A stretch of 5,399 nt of DNA from Deltaproteobacteria bacterium (GCA_016874875.1 VGTA01000279.1:1-5399); one strand, 5' to 3'; shown: positions 1-5,399, counted from the stretch's first letter. Notes: a model not told the origin generated them from the letters alone. A program made the numbers and translations.

Positions 1-1464
1 GGGGGCCTCGCGGGGGTGAGCGGGGGGAGCGGAGGGGTCGGGGGGGGCGGGGAGCCACAGCTCCGCCCGCGTCCCCTCGCCCGGGTGAGAGTGCAGGCGC
101 AGGGCGCCCCCCGCGAGCGTCACCGCCTGCCGCGCCAAGAACACGCCGAGCCCCAGCCCCCCCGCCTCCGAGAAGAACGGCTCGCCCACCCGCGCGAGCG
201 TCTCGGCGCGCATGCCCACGCCGGCGTCCACCACCTCCACCACCACCCCGCCGCCCGCGCGGCGCGCGCGCACCTCCACCCGCCCGCCGGGGGCGCTCGC
301 GCGCAGGGCGTTGCTCACCAGCGCGCGCAGCGCCTGCGTCAGCCCCAGGACGGGCCCCCGCACCTCCACCGCCGCCGCCTCCGGCGCCACCCACACGCGC
401 ACGCGCCCGCCCGCCGCGCCCGCCGCGCCCGCCGCGCCCGCCTCGCCCGCCTCGCCCGCCGCGCCCGCCTCGCCGAGCGCCCCCTCCACCGCGTCCTCCA
501 CGAGGTCCCCGAGGTCCATTCGGAGGGCGCCGTCCCCCTCGCTCAGCGCGCCGCGCAGGCGCTCGATCACCGCCACGCACCGGCGCGCCTCGCCCGAGAT
601 CACGGCGAGGGCGTCGAGGGCGGTGGGGAGGGAGGGGGCGCGCAGGGGCTCCTCGCAGGCGAGCGAGATGGACGACAGGGGCGTGGCGAGCTCGTGGGCG
701 GCGCCGGCGGCGAGGGTGGTGAGGGCGGCGAAGCGCTGCGCCTCCTCCGCCCGCCGCTCCGCCTCGCGGAGCGCCCGCTTGGCGTCCTCGGCGTCGCGCT
801 GGATGCGCTGCGTGAAGTACACGATCATCACGCCCGCCGCGGCGCACGCCACCCACATCCCCTCCACGTGCAGCTGCATGAGCTGCGCCACCAGCGTCTC
901 CGCGCCCCCGTGCGCGTGCCCCGCCGCGTGGCGCGCGTGGCAGCCCCGCGCCGCGTGCGATTCCCCGATTCGCGCCACCAGCGCCCCGAGCGAGCCGCGC
1001 TCGTACCCCACAAACAGCAGCCCCATGCTCGCCACGCTCTCCACCATCACCGCCCACGCCAGCGGCGCCGGCAGGGTGAGGGTGGCGAGGGTGATCTGGA
1101 TGAGGTAGAGGAAGCTGAAGGGGTTGTAGGGGCCGCCCGTGAGCAGCAGGACCGCCGTCAAGAAGAGCACGTCGAGGCTCAAGACCAGCCACAGCGCCCC
1201 CACCCCCACCCCCCCCCGCCGCCGCGCCAGCCACAGGTGCGCCCAGGCGTTGCTCAGCCCCTCTAGGAGCCACAGCGCGGCGAGCTCGCGGAGGGGGGCG
1301 GCGAGGTGGAGCGAGAGGTCCACCCAGGCGATGAGCAGCGCCTGCCCCGCCAGCGACACCCAGCGGAGGTGCAGCACCCACCGCAGCGCGCGCGCCCGGT
1401 CGGCGGGGTCCGCGGCGGGCGCGGCGGGCGCGGCGGGCGCGGCGGGGGGCAGAGGCGGCGTCAC
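1..1464 (-). CDS. regB: RegB/PrrB-family redox sensor histidine kinase (3' end cut by window edge)
   Basis: Membrane sensor kinase, 488 codons visible and no stop before the left edge. Hydrophobic segments lie near residues 28-50, 58-80, 88-109, 117-131, 132-153 and 198-218, the six-helix layout of RegB. Residues 110-116 read GGPYNPF, matching the GGxxNPF loop tied to ubiquinone sensing in RegB. A charged, coiled-coil-like linker (219-248) leads to the H-box AAHELATPLSSI with phospho-acceptor H257. The ATPase domain has the N-box (N385), G1 box DAGVGM (D413) and G2 box GGLGLG (435-440). C296, 39 residues after the His, sits where RegB carries its redox cysteine (Cys265, 40 after His225 in Rhodobacter capsulatus). 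In that family the kinase phosphorylates the response regulator RegA; none is inside this window. The GTG start is supported by a purine-rich RBS and a 4-base overlap with the upstream stop. Oddities are a His/Cys-rich loop (170-185), a Gly-Ala-Glu repeat (331-353), a short ATP lid and a Pro-rich tail after about 470. The family call is firm; the actual signal is inferred. Confidence 0.88.
   Translation of the reverse strand, partial: MTPPLPPAAPAAPAAPAADPADRARALRWVLHLRWVSLAGQALLIAWVDLSLHLAAPLRELAALWLLEGLSNAWAHLWLARRRGGVGVGALWLVLSLDVLFLTAVLLLTGGPYNPFSFLYLIQITLATLTLPAPLAWAVMVESVASMGLLFVGYERGSLGALVARIGESHAARGCHARHAAGHAHGGAETLVAQLMQLHVEGMWVACAAAGVMIVYFTQRIQRDAEDAKRALREAERRAEEAQRFAALTTLAAGAAHELATPLSSISLACEEPLRAPSLPTALDALAVISGEARRCVAVIERLRGALSEGDGALRMDLGDLVEDAVEGALGEAGAAGEAGEAGAAGAAGAAGGRVRVWVAPEAAAVEVRGPVLGLTQALRALVSNALRASAPGGRVEVRARRAGGGVVVEVVDAGVGMRAETLARVGEPFFSEAGGLGLGVFLARQAVTLAGGALRLHSHPGEGTRAELWLPAPPDPSAPPAHPREAP
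409..471. repeat. Seven tandem 9-bp units coding a Gly-Ala/Glu linker in the kinase
   Basis: Seven consecutive units on the plus strand: four GCCCGCCGC and three GCCCGCCTC. Read on the minus strand they code Gly-Ala-Ala or Gly-Glu-Ala triplets (kinase residues about 332-352), between the histidine-bearing helices and the ATPase core. The length is a multiple of three, so copy-number change would keep the frame. Confidence 0.9.
1412..1447. repeat. Four tandem 9-bp units coding Ala-Ala-Pro at the kinase N-terminus
   Basis: Three perfect GCGGCGGGC units on the plus strand and a fourth with one mismatch at its last base. On the minus strand they code Ala-Ala-Pro triplets within kinase residues 7-18, ahead of the first membrane helix. 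The unit is the exact reverse complement of the GCCCGCCGC unit repeated at 409-471. Confidence 0.88.
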
Positions 1465-2438
1465 GGCGCGCCCTCCCCCCACGCGCGGCGGGCGCCGCGG
1501 GGGCGCCAGCGGTCATTGAGCCACACCCACTGCGCGGGGTGGGCGCGCACGAGGGCGTCTAGGCGCTCCGTGGCGCGCGCGAGGGGGTCAGGGTGCGCGC
1601 TAAGGTCCTCCGCCGCCACCTCATACCACCCCCCCGCGCCGCGCGGCGCCGCCACCCAGAGCACCCGCGTGACGCGCCCTCGGCGGCGCGCGGCGGCGAT
1701 GAGGCGGGCGGGGAGCGCCGCGGTGGGGGCGGGCGCGCCGAGGAAGGGGAGCGGGCGCGCCCGCCCCGCCACCGACTGGTCGATGAGGAAGCAGAGGGCC
1801 CGCCGCTCGCCCCCCGTCGGCGCGCGCAGCAGCCCCCGGAGCGCCGCGCCCGCCGCCCCCGGGTGCGTCACGCGCACGCCGAGGCGCGCCCGGCGCGCCG
1901 CGAGCCAGTCGCCGAGCGCCCCCGCCTTGGGGGCGGCCGCCACCGCCAAGAGCGGCGCCCCCCGCGCGGCGAGCGCCGCCCCGAGCAGCTCCCAGTGCCC
2001 GAGGTGCCCCGTGAGCGCCACCCACACCTCCCCGCGGGCGAGGCCGGCGCGCGCCTCCGCGAGCAGCGCCTCCGCGCCCGGGCTCAGGCGCACGCGCGCC
2101 GGCCCCGCGGGGGCGGCGAGCCACTCCCCCACGCGCCGCCCGAGGTCCGCCCACGACGCGCAGTAGCGCGCGGCGAGGGGCCACCCCCCGCCGAGCCGCC
2201 GCAGCCCCCCCAGCGCCACCCGCGCCGCCCGCGCCCCGCAGAGCCACAGCCCCACCCCCACCCCCACCCCGAGCGCCGCCCCGAGGAGGGGGCTGAGGCG
2301 CGGCGCGCGGGCGGCGAGCGCCGCGAGGGCGGTGAGGAGCCGCGCGGCGAGGGCGTGCCGGAGGGGGCGGGTGAGGCGCCGCAGCGCCCGCGCCCGCCCC
2401 TCAGCGCCCCCGCCCGCCCGCCCCTCTCGCGGCGTCAC
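1461..2438 (-). CDS. LpxL/HtrB-family lysophospholipid (lipid A late) acyltransferase
   Basis: A 325-residue protein close to the usual length of this family, whose members add secondary acyl chains to lipid A at the inner membrane, using acyl-ACP or acyl-CoA. The catalytic HX4E motif is visible as GHLGHWELLG (H145, E150). Further family marks are the segment CFLIDQ (216-221) followed by PLPFLG (229-234) and a Pro-Thr-x-x-Leu-Pro-Ala-Arg-Leu stretch (238-246), plus the C-terminal HPAQWVWLNDRW (300-311). An N-terminal hydrophobic region (about 29-68) could anchor it to the membrane. The GTG start overlaps the stop of the upstream gene by 4 bases (GTGA), with AGGG six bases upstream of the start. 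The stop in turn overlaps the kinase start, so translation of the three genes is probably coupled. Its substrate cannot be read from sequence: lipid A is the family default, but other acyl acceptors such as ornithine lipids or glycolipids are possible. Confidence 0.86.
   Translation of the reverse strand: MTPREGRAGGGAEGRARALRRLTRPLRHALAARLLTALAALAARAPRLSPLLGAALGVGVGVGLWLCGARAARVALGGLRRLGGGWPLAARYCASWADLGRRVGEWLAAPAGPARVRLSPGAEALLAEARAGLARGEVWVALTGHLGHWELLGAALAARGAPLLAVAAAPKAGALGDWLAARRARLGVRVTHPGAAGAALRGLLRAPTGGERRALCFLIDQSVAGRARPLPFLGAPAPTAALPARLIAAARRRGRVTRVLWVAAPRGAGGWYEVAAEDLSAHPDPLARATERLDALVRAHPAQWVWLNDRWRPRGARRAWGEGAP
1471..1477 (-). promoter_or_regulatory. Ribosome binding site of the RegB-like kinase
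   Basis: On the minus strand a G-run with GGAGGG lies about six bases before the GTG at 1464. This decides the start in a reading frame where the first residues are low-complexity Pro/Ala. The site lies inside the last codons of the acyltransferase gene, which fits coupled translation. Confidence 0.65.
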
Positions 2439-4459
2439 GCGCCGCCCTGATGACAGCCGCAGCCCGGCGAGCAGGCGGGGGCGGGGGCGGGCGCGGGGGC
2501 GGGGGCGGGCGCGGGGGCGGTGATATAGCCCTCGAGCGTCTGCAGGGCGAGGCGGTGGCGCCCGAAAGGGGGCATCACGTACACGCCGTCCACGAGCCCG
2601 CGCGCCGCCTCGAGCGCCTCGCGGGCGACGCGCACCCCCTCCGCCTCCCCCTCCCCCCGCTCCTCCGCCGCGCGCATACGCTCGAGGGTGGGCGCGGGGA
2701 CGCGCATACCGGGGACGTTCTCGTGCAAGAACAGGGCGTTGCGGTAGCTCGCCAGCGGGCAGAGCCCCAGCATGATGGGCATCCCGAGCCCGCGCGCGTC
2801 GCTCAAAAAGCGCTCCACCTGGCGGGGGTCATAGACGGGCTGCGTCATCACCACCACCGCCCCCGCGTCGCGCTTGAGCTCTAGGCGGCGCAGCTCGCGC
2901 TCGTAGTCCACCGCCGCCGGCTCCGCCCCCGTGGCGCACACGAACGCCGTCGGCTCCGGCGTCTCCTTGCCCGCGGGGTCCACGCCGGCGTTGTAGCCGC
3001 TCAGGACGCGCAGCAGCTCCACGCTGTCGAGGTCATAGACGCCGCTCGAGTGGGGGTAGGGGCCCATCTTGGGGGGGTCGCCCGTGATCACCACGAGGTT
3101 GCGCACCCCCTGCAGGTGCGCGCCGAGGAGGTGCGACTGAAGCCCGAGGAAGCTGCGGTCGCGGCAGCACACGTGCACGATCGGCGAGAGGGGGGTGTGG
3201 TCGAGCAGGTGACGCGCCATCGCCACGTTGCACACCCGCAGACTCGCGCGCGGCCCGTCGGCGATGTTCACCGTCGTCACCCCCGCCGCCGCCAGCTCCC
3301 GCGCCGCCTCCACGCGCCGGCTGAGGTCAAAGCCCGCCGGGGGGTTGAGCTCCACGCTGGTGACCGGCTCGCCGCGCGCCAGGCGCGCCCCGAGCGCGCT
3401 CCGCTCGGCGAGGGGGACGCGCCCGGCGTCCCACCACAGGCGCGGGCGCGGCGGCGCGGCGCGCGGCTCCACCGCCTCGAGGCGCGCGCCCTCCACGGCC
3501 CCGCCCTCCCGCACCGCCTGCGCCATCCGCACGGCGCTCGCCATGCGCCGCACGTGCTGCGGCGTGGTCCCGCAGCAGCCGCCCAGCAGCGTCACGCCCG
3601 CCTTGAGGAGTCGGCGCCCAAAGACGGAGAAGTACTCGGGGTTGGCCACGTAGATGCTGCGCCCCTCGATGAGCTCGGGGCGCCCGGCGTTGGCCTGCGC
3701 GAGCACCGGGCGCCCGAGGCCCACCATGGGCGCCGTGACCTGATAGAGCAGCTCGGGGCCGCCGCCGCAGTTGGACCCGATCACGTGCGCCCCCGCGTCC
3801 ACCAGGCGCTGCGCCACCGCCGCCGGGCGCTGCCCCTCCGCCCCCAGCCCGCTCGGCTGGAAGGTGTAGAGGGCCACCACGGGGAGGCCGGTGGGCAGCG
3901 CCAGCTCCACCGCCAGCTCGAGCTCCTGCAGCACCGAGAAGGTCTCCAAGCAGAGCACGTCCGCCCCCGCCGCCGCCACCGCGGCGATGTGCTCGCCGAG
4001 CGCCTCCTTCGCCCCCCCCCACGCCCCCCGCGAGAGCTCCGCGAGGGAGAAGCCCGTGGGCCCCACGCTCGCCGCCACCAGCGCCGCCTCGCCCGCCGCC
4101 TCGCGCGCCAGGCGCACGCCCTCCGCGTTAAGGCGCCCCACCTCGTCGGCCAGCCCGTGGCGCGCGAGCTTGACGCGGTTGGCGCCAAAGGTGTTGGTGG
4201 TGAGCACCTGCGCGCCCGCCTCGAGGTAGTCGCGGTGGACCTGCTTGACGAGCGCCGGCTGCGTCACGTTGCTGTGCTCAAAGCACTGGTTGAGGAACAC
4301 GCCGCGCTCGTAGAGCTGGGTGCCCATAGCGCCGTCAAAGAGCACCCCGCCGCGCGCGGCGAGGGCCAAGAAGCGCGCGCCCCGCGCGCGCTGCGCGTCG
4401 CTGGGGGTGAAGTGGGAGGGCGGGGGGGCGGAGAGGGGGGGGCGAGGAGCGTCGCTCAC
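2435..4459 (-). CDS. yitJ: Bifunctional homocysteine S-methyltransferase / methylenetetrahydrofolate reductase (YitJ type)
   Basis: A 674-residue fusion of two cytoplasmic enzymes of the methionine/one-carbon cycle. Residues about 38-318 form the homocysteine methyltransferase barrel: DGAMGTQLYERG (42-53), LTTNTFGAN (86-94), CLETF (170-174), and the zinc ligands C231 (GSNCGGGPE) with C295/C296 (GGCCGTTPQH). Residues about 363-645 form an FAD-dependent MTHFR. E370 (SVELNPP), D461 (ITGDPPKMGPYP) and Q540 (MTQPVYD) fit the catalytic E28, D120 and Q183 of E. coli MetF. No cobalamin or pterin-binding domain follows, so it is not a full MetH. The GTG start is the only plausible one after an in-frame stop 21 bases upstream, and AGGTGA lies 10 bases before it. 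The tail is unusual: alternating Ala-Pro (648-662), then CSPGCGCHQGGA with three Cys and one His. Bacillus YitJ has the same two-domain layout. The methyl donor of the first domain is not certain from sequence. Confidence 0.93.
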   Translation of the reverse strand: MSDAPRPPLSAPPPSHFTPSDAQRARGARFLALAARGGVLFDGAMGTQLYERGVFLNQCFEHSNVTQPALVKQVHRDYLEAGAQVLTTNTFGANRVKLARHGLADEVGRLNAEGVRLAREAAGEAALVAASVGPTGFSLAELSRGAWGGAKEALGEHIAAVAAAGADVLCLETFSVLQELELAVELALPTGLPVVALYTFQPSGLGAEGQRPAAVAQRLVDAGAHVIGSNCGGGPELLYQVTAPMVGLGRPVLAQANAGRPELIEGRSIYVANPEYFSVFGRRLLKAGVTLLGGCCGTTPQHVRRMASAVRMAQAVREGGAVEGARLEAVEPRAAPPRPRLWWDAGRVPLAERSALGARLARGEPVTSVELNPPAGFDLSRRVEAARELAAAGVTTVNIADGPRASLRVCNVAMARHLLDHTPLSPIVHVCCRDRSFLGLQSHLLGAHLQGVRNLVVITGDPPKMGPYPHSSGVYDLDSVELLRVLSGYNAGVDPAGKETPEPTAFVCATGAEPAAVDYERELRRLELKRDAGAVVVMTQPVYDPRQVERFLSDARGLGMPIMLGLCPLASYRNALFLHENVPGMRVPAPTLERMRAAEERGEGEAEGVRVAREALEAARGLVDGVYVMPPFGRHRLALQTLEGYITAPAPAPAPAPAPAPACSPGCGCHQGGA
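2477..2518. repeat. 18-bp G-rich direct repeat coding the Ala-Pro tail of the methyltransferase/MTHFR
   Basis: Two perfect copies of an 18-bp unit (2477-2494 and 2495-2512) plus one third of a further copy. Inside each unit are runs of five, five and three G separated by single C. On the minus strand this codes most of the alternating Ala-Pro tail (residues 648-662). The G-rich strand is the template strand of the gene. Confidence 0.9.
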
Positions 4460-4469
4460 GGCCGCGGAG

Positions 4470-4475
4470 TCACCT
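4470..4475 (-). promoter_or_regulatory. Ribosome binding site of the methyltransferase/MTHFR gene
   Basis: AGGTGA on the minus strand, 10 bases before the GTG at 4459 and inside the 21-base gap after the lipoprotein stop. It is a reasonable Shine-Dalgarno match and supports the GTG start. Confidence 0.6.
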
Positions 4476-4480
4476 GTGTG

Positions 4481-5365
4481 TTAGGGGGTGGAGGGGGCCT
4501 TGGGCGCCGCGGGCGTGGGGCGCGGGAGGGCGGCGGGGCGCGGGGCGGAGGGCACCCCGCGCTCCTTGATGCGCAGCGAGGCGGCGAGGTCGTGCTGGAG
4601 CCGCTGCATCCCCTCGTGCCACACAAAGACCATAAACTCGCCGCCGCCCTTAAAGATGAGCGCCTTGCTCCCCTCAAAGGGCTCCACGCTCCACTGCGGC
4701 TGAATCTTGATCCCCTCCGGCGTCTTGATGAGCACCTCCTCCGAGAAGATCTCGCGCGGGGTGGGCACGCCGGCGGCGAAGGCGAAAATCCTGAGGCCCT
4801 GGTAGCGCACGGAGGGCTGCGACGACGCCTCCTTCACCACCAGCTCCATGGTCCCCTCGCCGCGCACCTCTAGGAGGCTGAGCTCAAGGCGCACCGCCGC
4901 CTCGCGGTAAAGCGGCGTGGGCGGCAGCGTGACGGCGAGCTGCCCCTGCGCGTCGCTCAGGGCCAAGGCCAGCTCGTGCGAGGCGCCGCCCCCCCCGTAC
5001 TCCCCCTGCACCTCCCCGGGCATCTCCTCGTCCACGCGCGTAAAGGTCACGGCGCACCCGAACTCGGTGGGCGAGAGGGGGAGCGGCAGCTGCTGCAGCG
5101 CCTTGCCGAACTCGGGGCCGACGCGCCTCTTGACGAGCGCCACCGCCCGCGCGCACAGCGCCGCCCCCCCCTCCCCCTTAGGCGCGCTCCCGCAGCCGCT
5201 GAGCGCGGCGAGGGGCAGCGCGAGGGCGATGGCGAGGGCGACGGCGAGCCGCCGCGCGAGGGGATGGGCGGGGGGGAGGGCGCGGCGGGGCGCGGGGCGC
5301 GCGCGGCGCGGGGGAGGCGCCGAGGGACTCAGCGCGCAGGTCGTGGGCGTCTCGCGGTGGCGCAT
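4481..5365 (-). CDS. Putative lipoprotein of unknown function
   Basis: A 294-residue protein I do not recognise. A hydrophobic stretch (about 40-55) ends in the lipobox LSGC with C58 as the predicted lipidation site; the next residue is Gly, not Asp, so by the E. coli rule it would go to the outer membrane. The region ahead of the hydrophobic core is long (about 39 residues) and rich in Arg and Pro. No ATG, GTG or TTG occurs between the chosen ATG and the lipobox, so a shorter signal peptide is not available. GGAG six bases before the ATG supports this start, although the frame stays open to the window edge. The mature part has two Cys (C71, C104), a Gly-rich patch (121-127), alternating hydrophobic segments suggesting beta strands (about 130-250), and a Pro/Ala-rich end (271-294). 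It is the first visible gene of the likely operon, 21 bases before the methyltransferase/MTHFR gene. No function is proposed. Confidence 0.75.
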   Translation of the reverse strand: MRHRETPTTCALSPSAPPPRRARPAPRRALPPAHPLARRLAVALAIALALPLAALSGCGSAPKGEGGAALCARAVALVKRRVGPEFGKALQQLPLPLSPTEFGCAVTFTRVDEEMPGEVQGEYGGGGASHELALALSDAQGQLAVTLPPTPLYREAAVRLELSLLEVRGEGTMELVVKEASSQPSVRYQGLRIFAFAAGVPTPREIFSEEVLIKTPEGIKIQPQWSVEPFEGSKALIFKGGGEFMVFVWHEGMQRLQHDLAASLRIKERGVPSAPRPAALPRPTPAAPKAPSTP

Positions 5366-5370
5366 CGGGG

Positions 5371-5399
5371 GCTCCAGGGGCGGGGGGGGCGGGAGGGGC
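5371..5399. other. G-rich tract upstream of the lipoprotein gene
   Basis: The only sequence seen upstream of the first gene is dominated by G-runs on the plus strand (4, 8, 3 and 4 G between 5377 and 5398). No -10/-35 promoter pattern is visible in it. The runs fit a G-quadruplex pattern on the template strand, but in DNA this GC-rich that may be chance. The window ends here, so the true promoter cannot be judged. Confidence 0.35.
5372..5376 (-). promoter_or_regulatory. Ribosome binding site of the lipoprotein gene
   Basis: TGGAG on the minus strand, six bases before the ATG at 5365. It supports this ATG, although the reading frame has no stop between here and the window edge. Confidence 0.5.

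Larger units (their letters stand above)
1..5365 (-). other. Likely single operon of four genes
   Basis: Four genes run in the same direction with a 21-base gap and two 4-base GTGA overlaps (2435-2438 and 1461-1464). No hairpin followed by a T-run lies between them. This spacing is typical of co-transcribed, translationally coupled genes. The promoter would be upstream of position 5365, and more genes may follow past position 1. This is inference from spacing only. Confidence 0.7.

Noticed and set aside
406..474. CRISPR-like array
   Set aside because: The units are 9 bp, contiguous without spacers and inside a reading frame, so this is a coding minisatellite.
16..1266. Plus-strand open frame of 416 codons opposite the kinase
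   Set aside because: It is a shadow of the kinase gene with biased composition (Arg, His, Pro, Gly) and no domain signal; the minus-strand frame carries all histidine kinase boxes.
1593..2450. Plus-strand open frames opposite the acyltransferase
   Set aside because: Composition is Arg/Pro/Ala-rich with no motif, while the minus strand holds the HX4E acyltransferase signature.
2435..4459. Full cobalamin-dependent methionine synthase (MetH)
   Set aside because: Only the homocysteine-binding domain is present; the second half is MTHFR, and no pterin or B12-binding motif (DxHxxG) is seen.
4460..4480. Promoter or terminator in the gap between the lipoprotein and the methyltransferase/MTHFR gene
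   Set aside because: The 21 bases hold only an RBS-like AGGTGA; there is no room for a promoter and no hairpin with a T-run.
3050..4873. Very long plus-strand open frame (607 codons) antisense to the methyltransferase/MTHFR and lipoprotein genes
   Set aside because: Its product is a His/Arg/Ala/Pro/Gly-rich string with no recognisable motif, and it crosses two well-supported genes. Stop codons are rare in all frames at this GC content.
5230..5365. Possible twin-arginine signal in the lipoprotein lead (ARRLAVALA)
   Set aside because: The two Arg are not followed by the usual x-Phe-Leu-Lys pattern, and the lipobox is better explained by ordinary lipoprotein export.

Overview
The window is extremely GC-rich (well above 70% by eye). 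All four recognisable genes lie on the minus strand and read from the right edge to the left. The proteins are rich in Ala, Arg, Gly and Pro, and third codon positions are almost always G or C. A lipoprotein and a lipid A-type acyltransferase point to a Gram-negative cell with an outer membrane. Together with a RegB-type kinase and a homocysteine methyltransferase/MTHFR fusion, this would fit a high-GC proteobacterium or myxobacterium-like (former deltaproteobacterial) lineage. That placement is inference from style and gene content, not from a marker gene.

Layout in transcription order: (1) 5365-4481, an unrecognised lipoprotein with a clear lipobox. (2) 4459-2435, a bifunctional homocysteine S-methyltransferase / 5,10-methylenetetrahydrofolate reductase of the YitJ type, starting 21 bases after the lipoprotein stop. 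It ends in an Ala-Pro repeat followed by a short Cys-rich tail. (3) 2438-1461, an LpxL/HtrB-family acyltransferase whose GTG overlaps the previous stop by 4 bases. (4) 1464 to beyond position 1, a membrane sensor histidine kinase of the RegB/PrrB redox family, again joined by a 4-base GTGA overlap. It is the most informative gene here, because it keeps the quinone-linked GGxxNPF loop, the RegB-style H-box and a cysteine at the expected place of the RegB redox switch. Its C-terminus runs off the left edge.

The short gap and the two stop/start overlaps suggest one translationally coupled operon. Its products cover one-carbon/methionine metabolism, envelope lipid acylation and redox sensing. No shared pathway is evident, and the grouping may only reflect co-expression. 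No intergenic stretch is longer than 34 bases, and there is no RNA gene, mobile element, CRISPR array or terminator that I can support.

The less ordinary features are a His/Cys-rich extracytoplasmic loop in the kinase, 9-bp minisatellites in opposite orientation within the kinase gene, an 18-bp G-rich repeat coding the Ala-Pro tail, and the Cys-rich end of the YitJ-like enzyme. I see no evidence for a wholly new system. The novelty lies in variations on known families.
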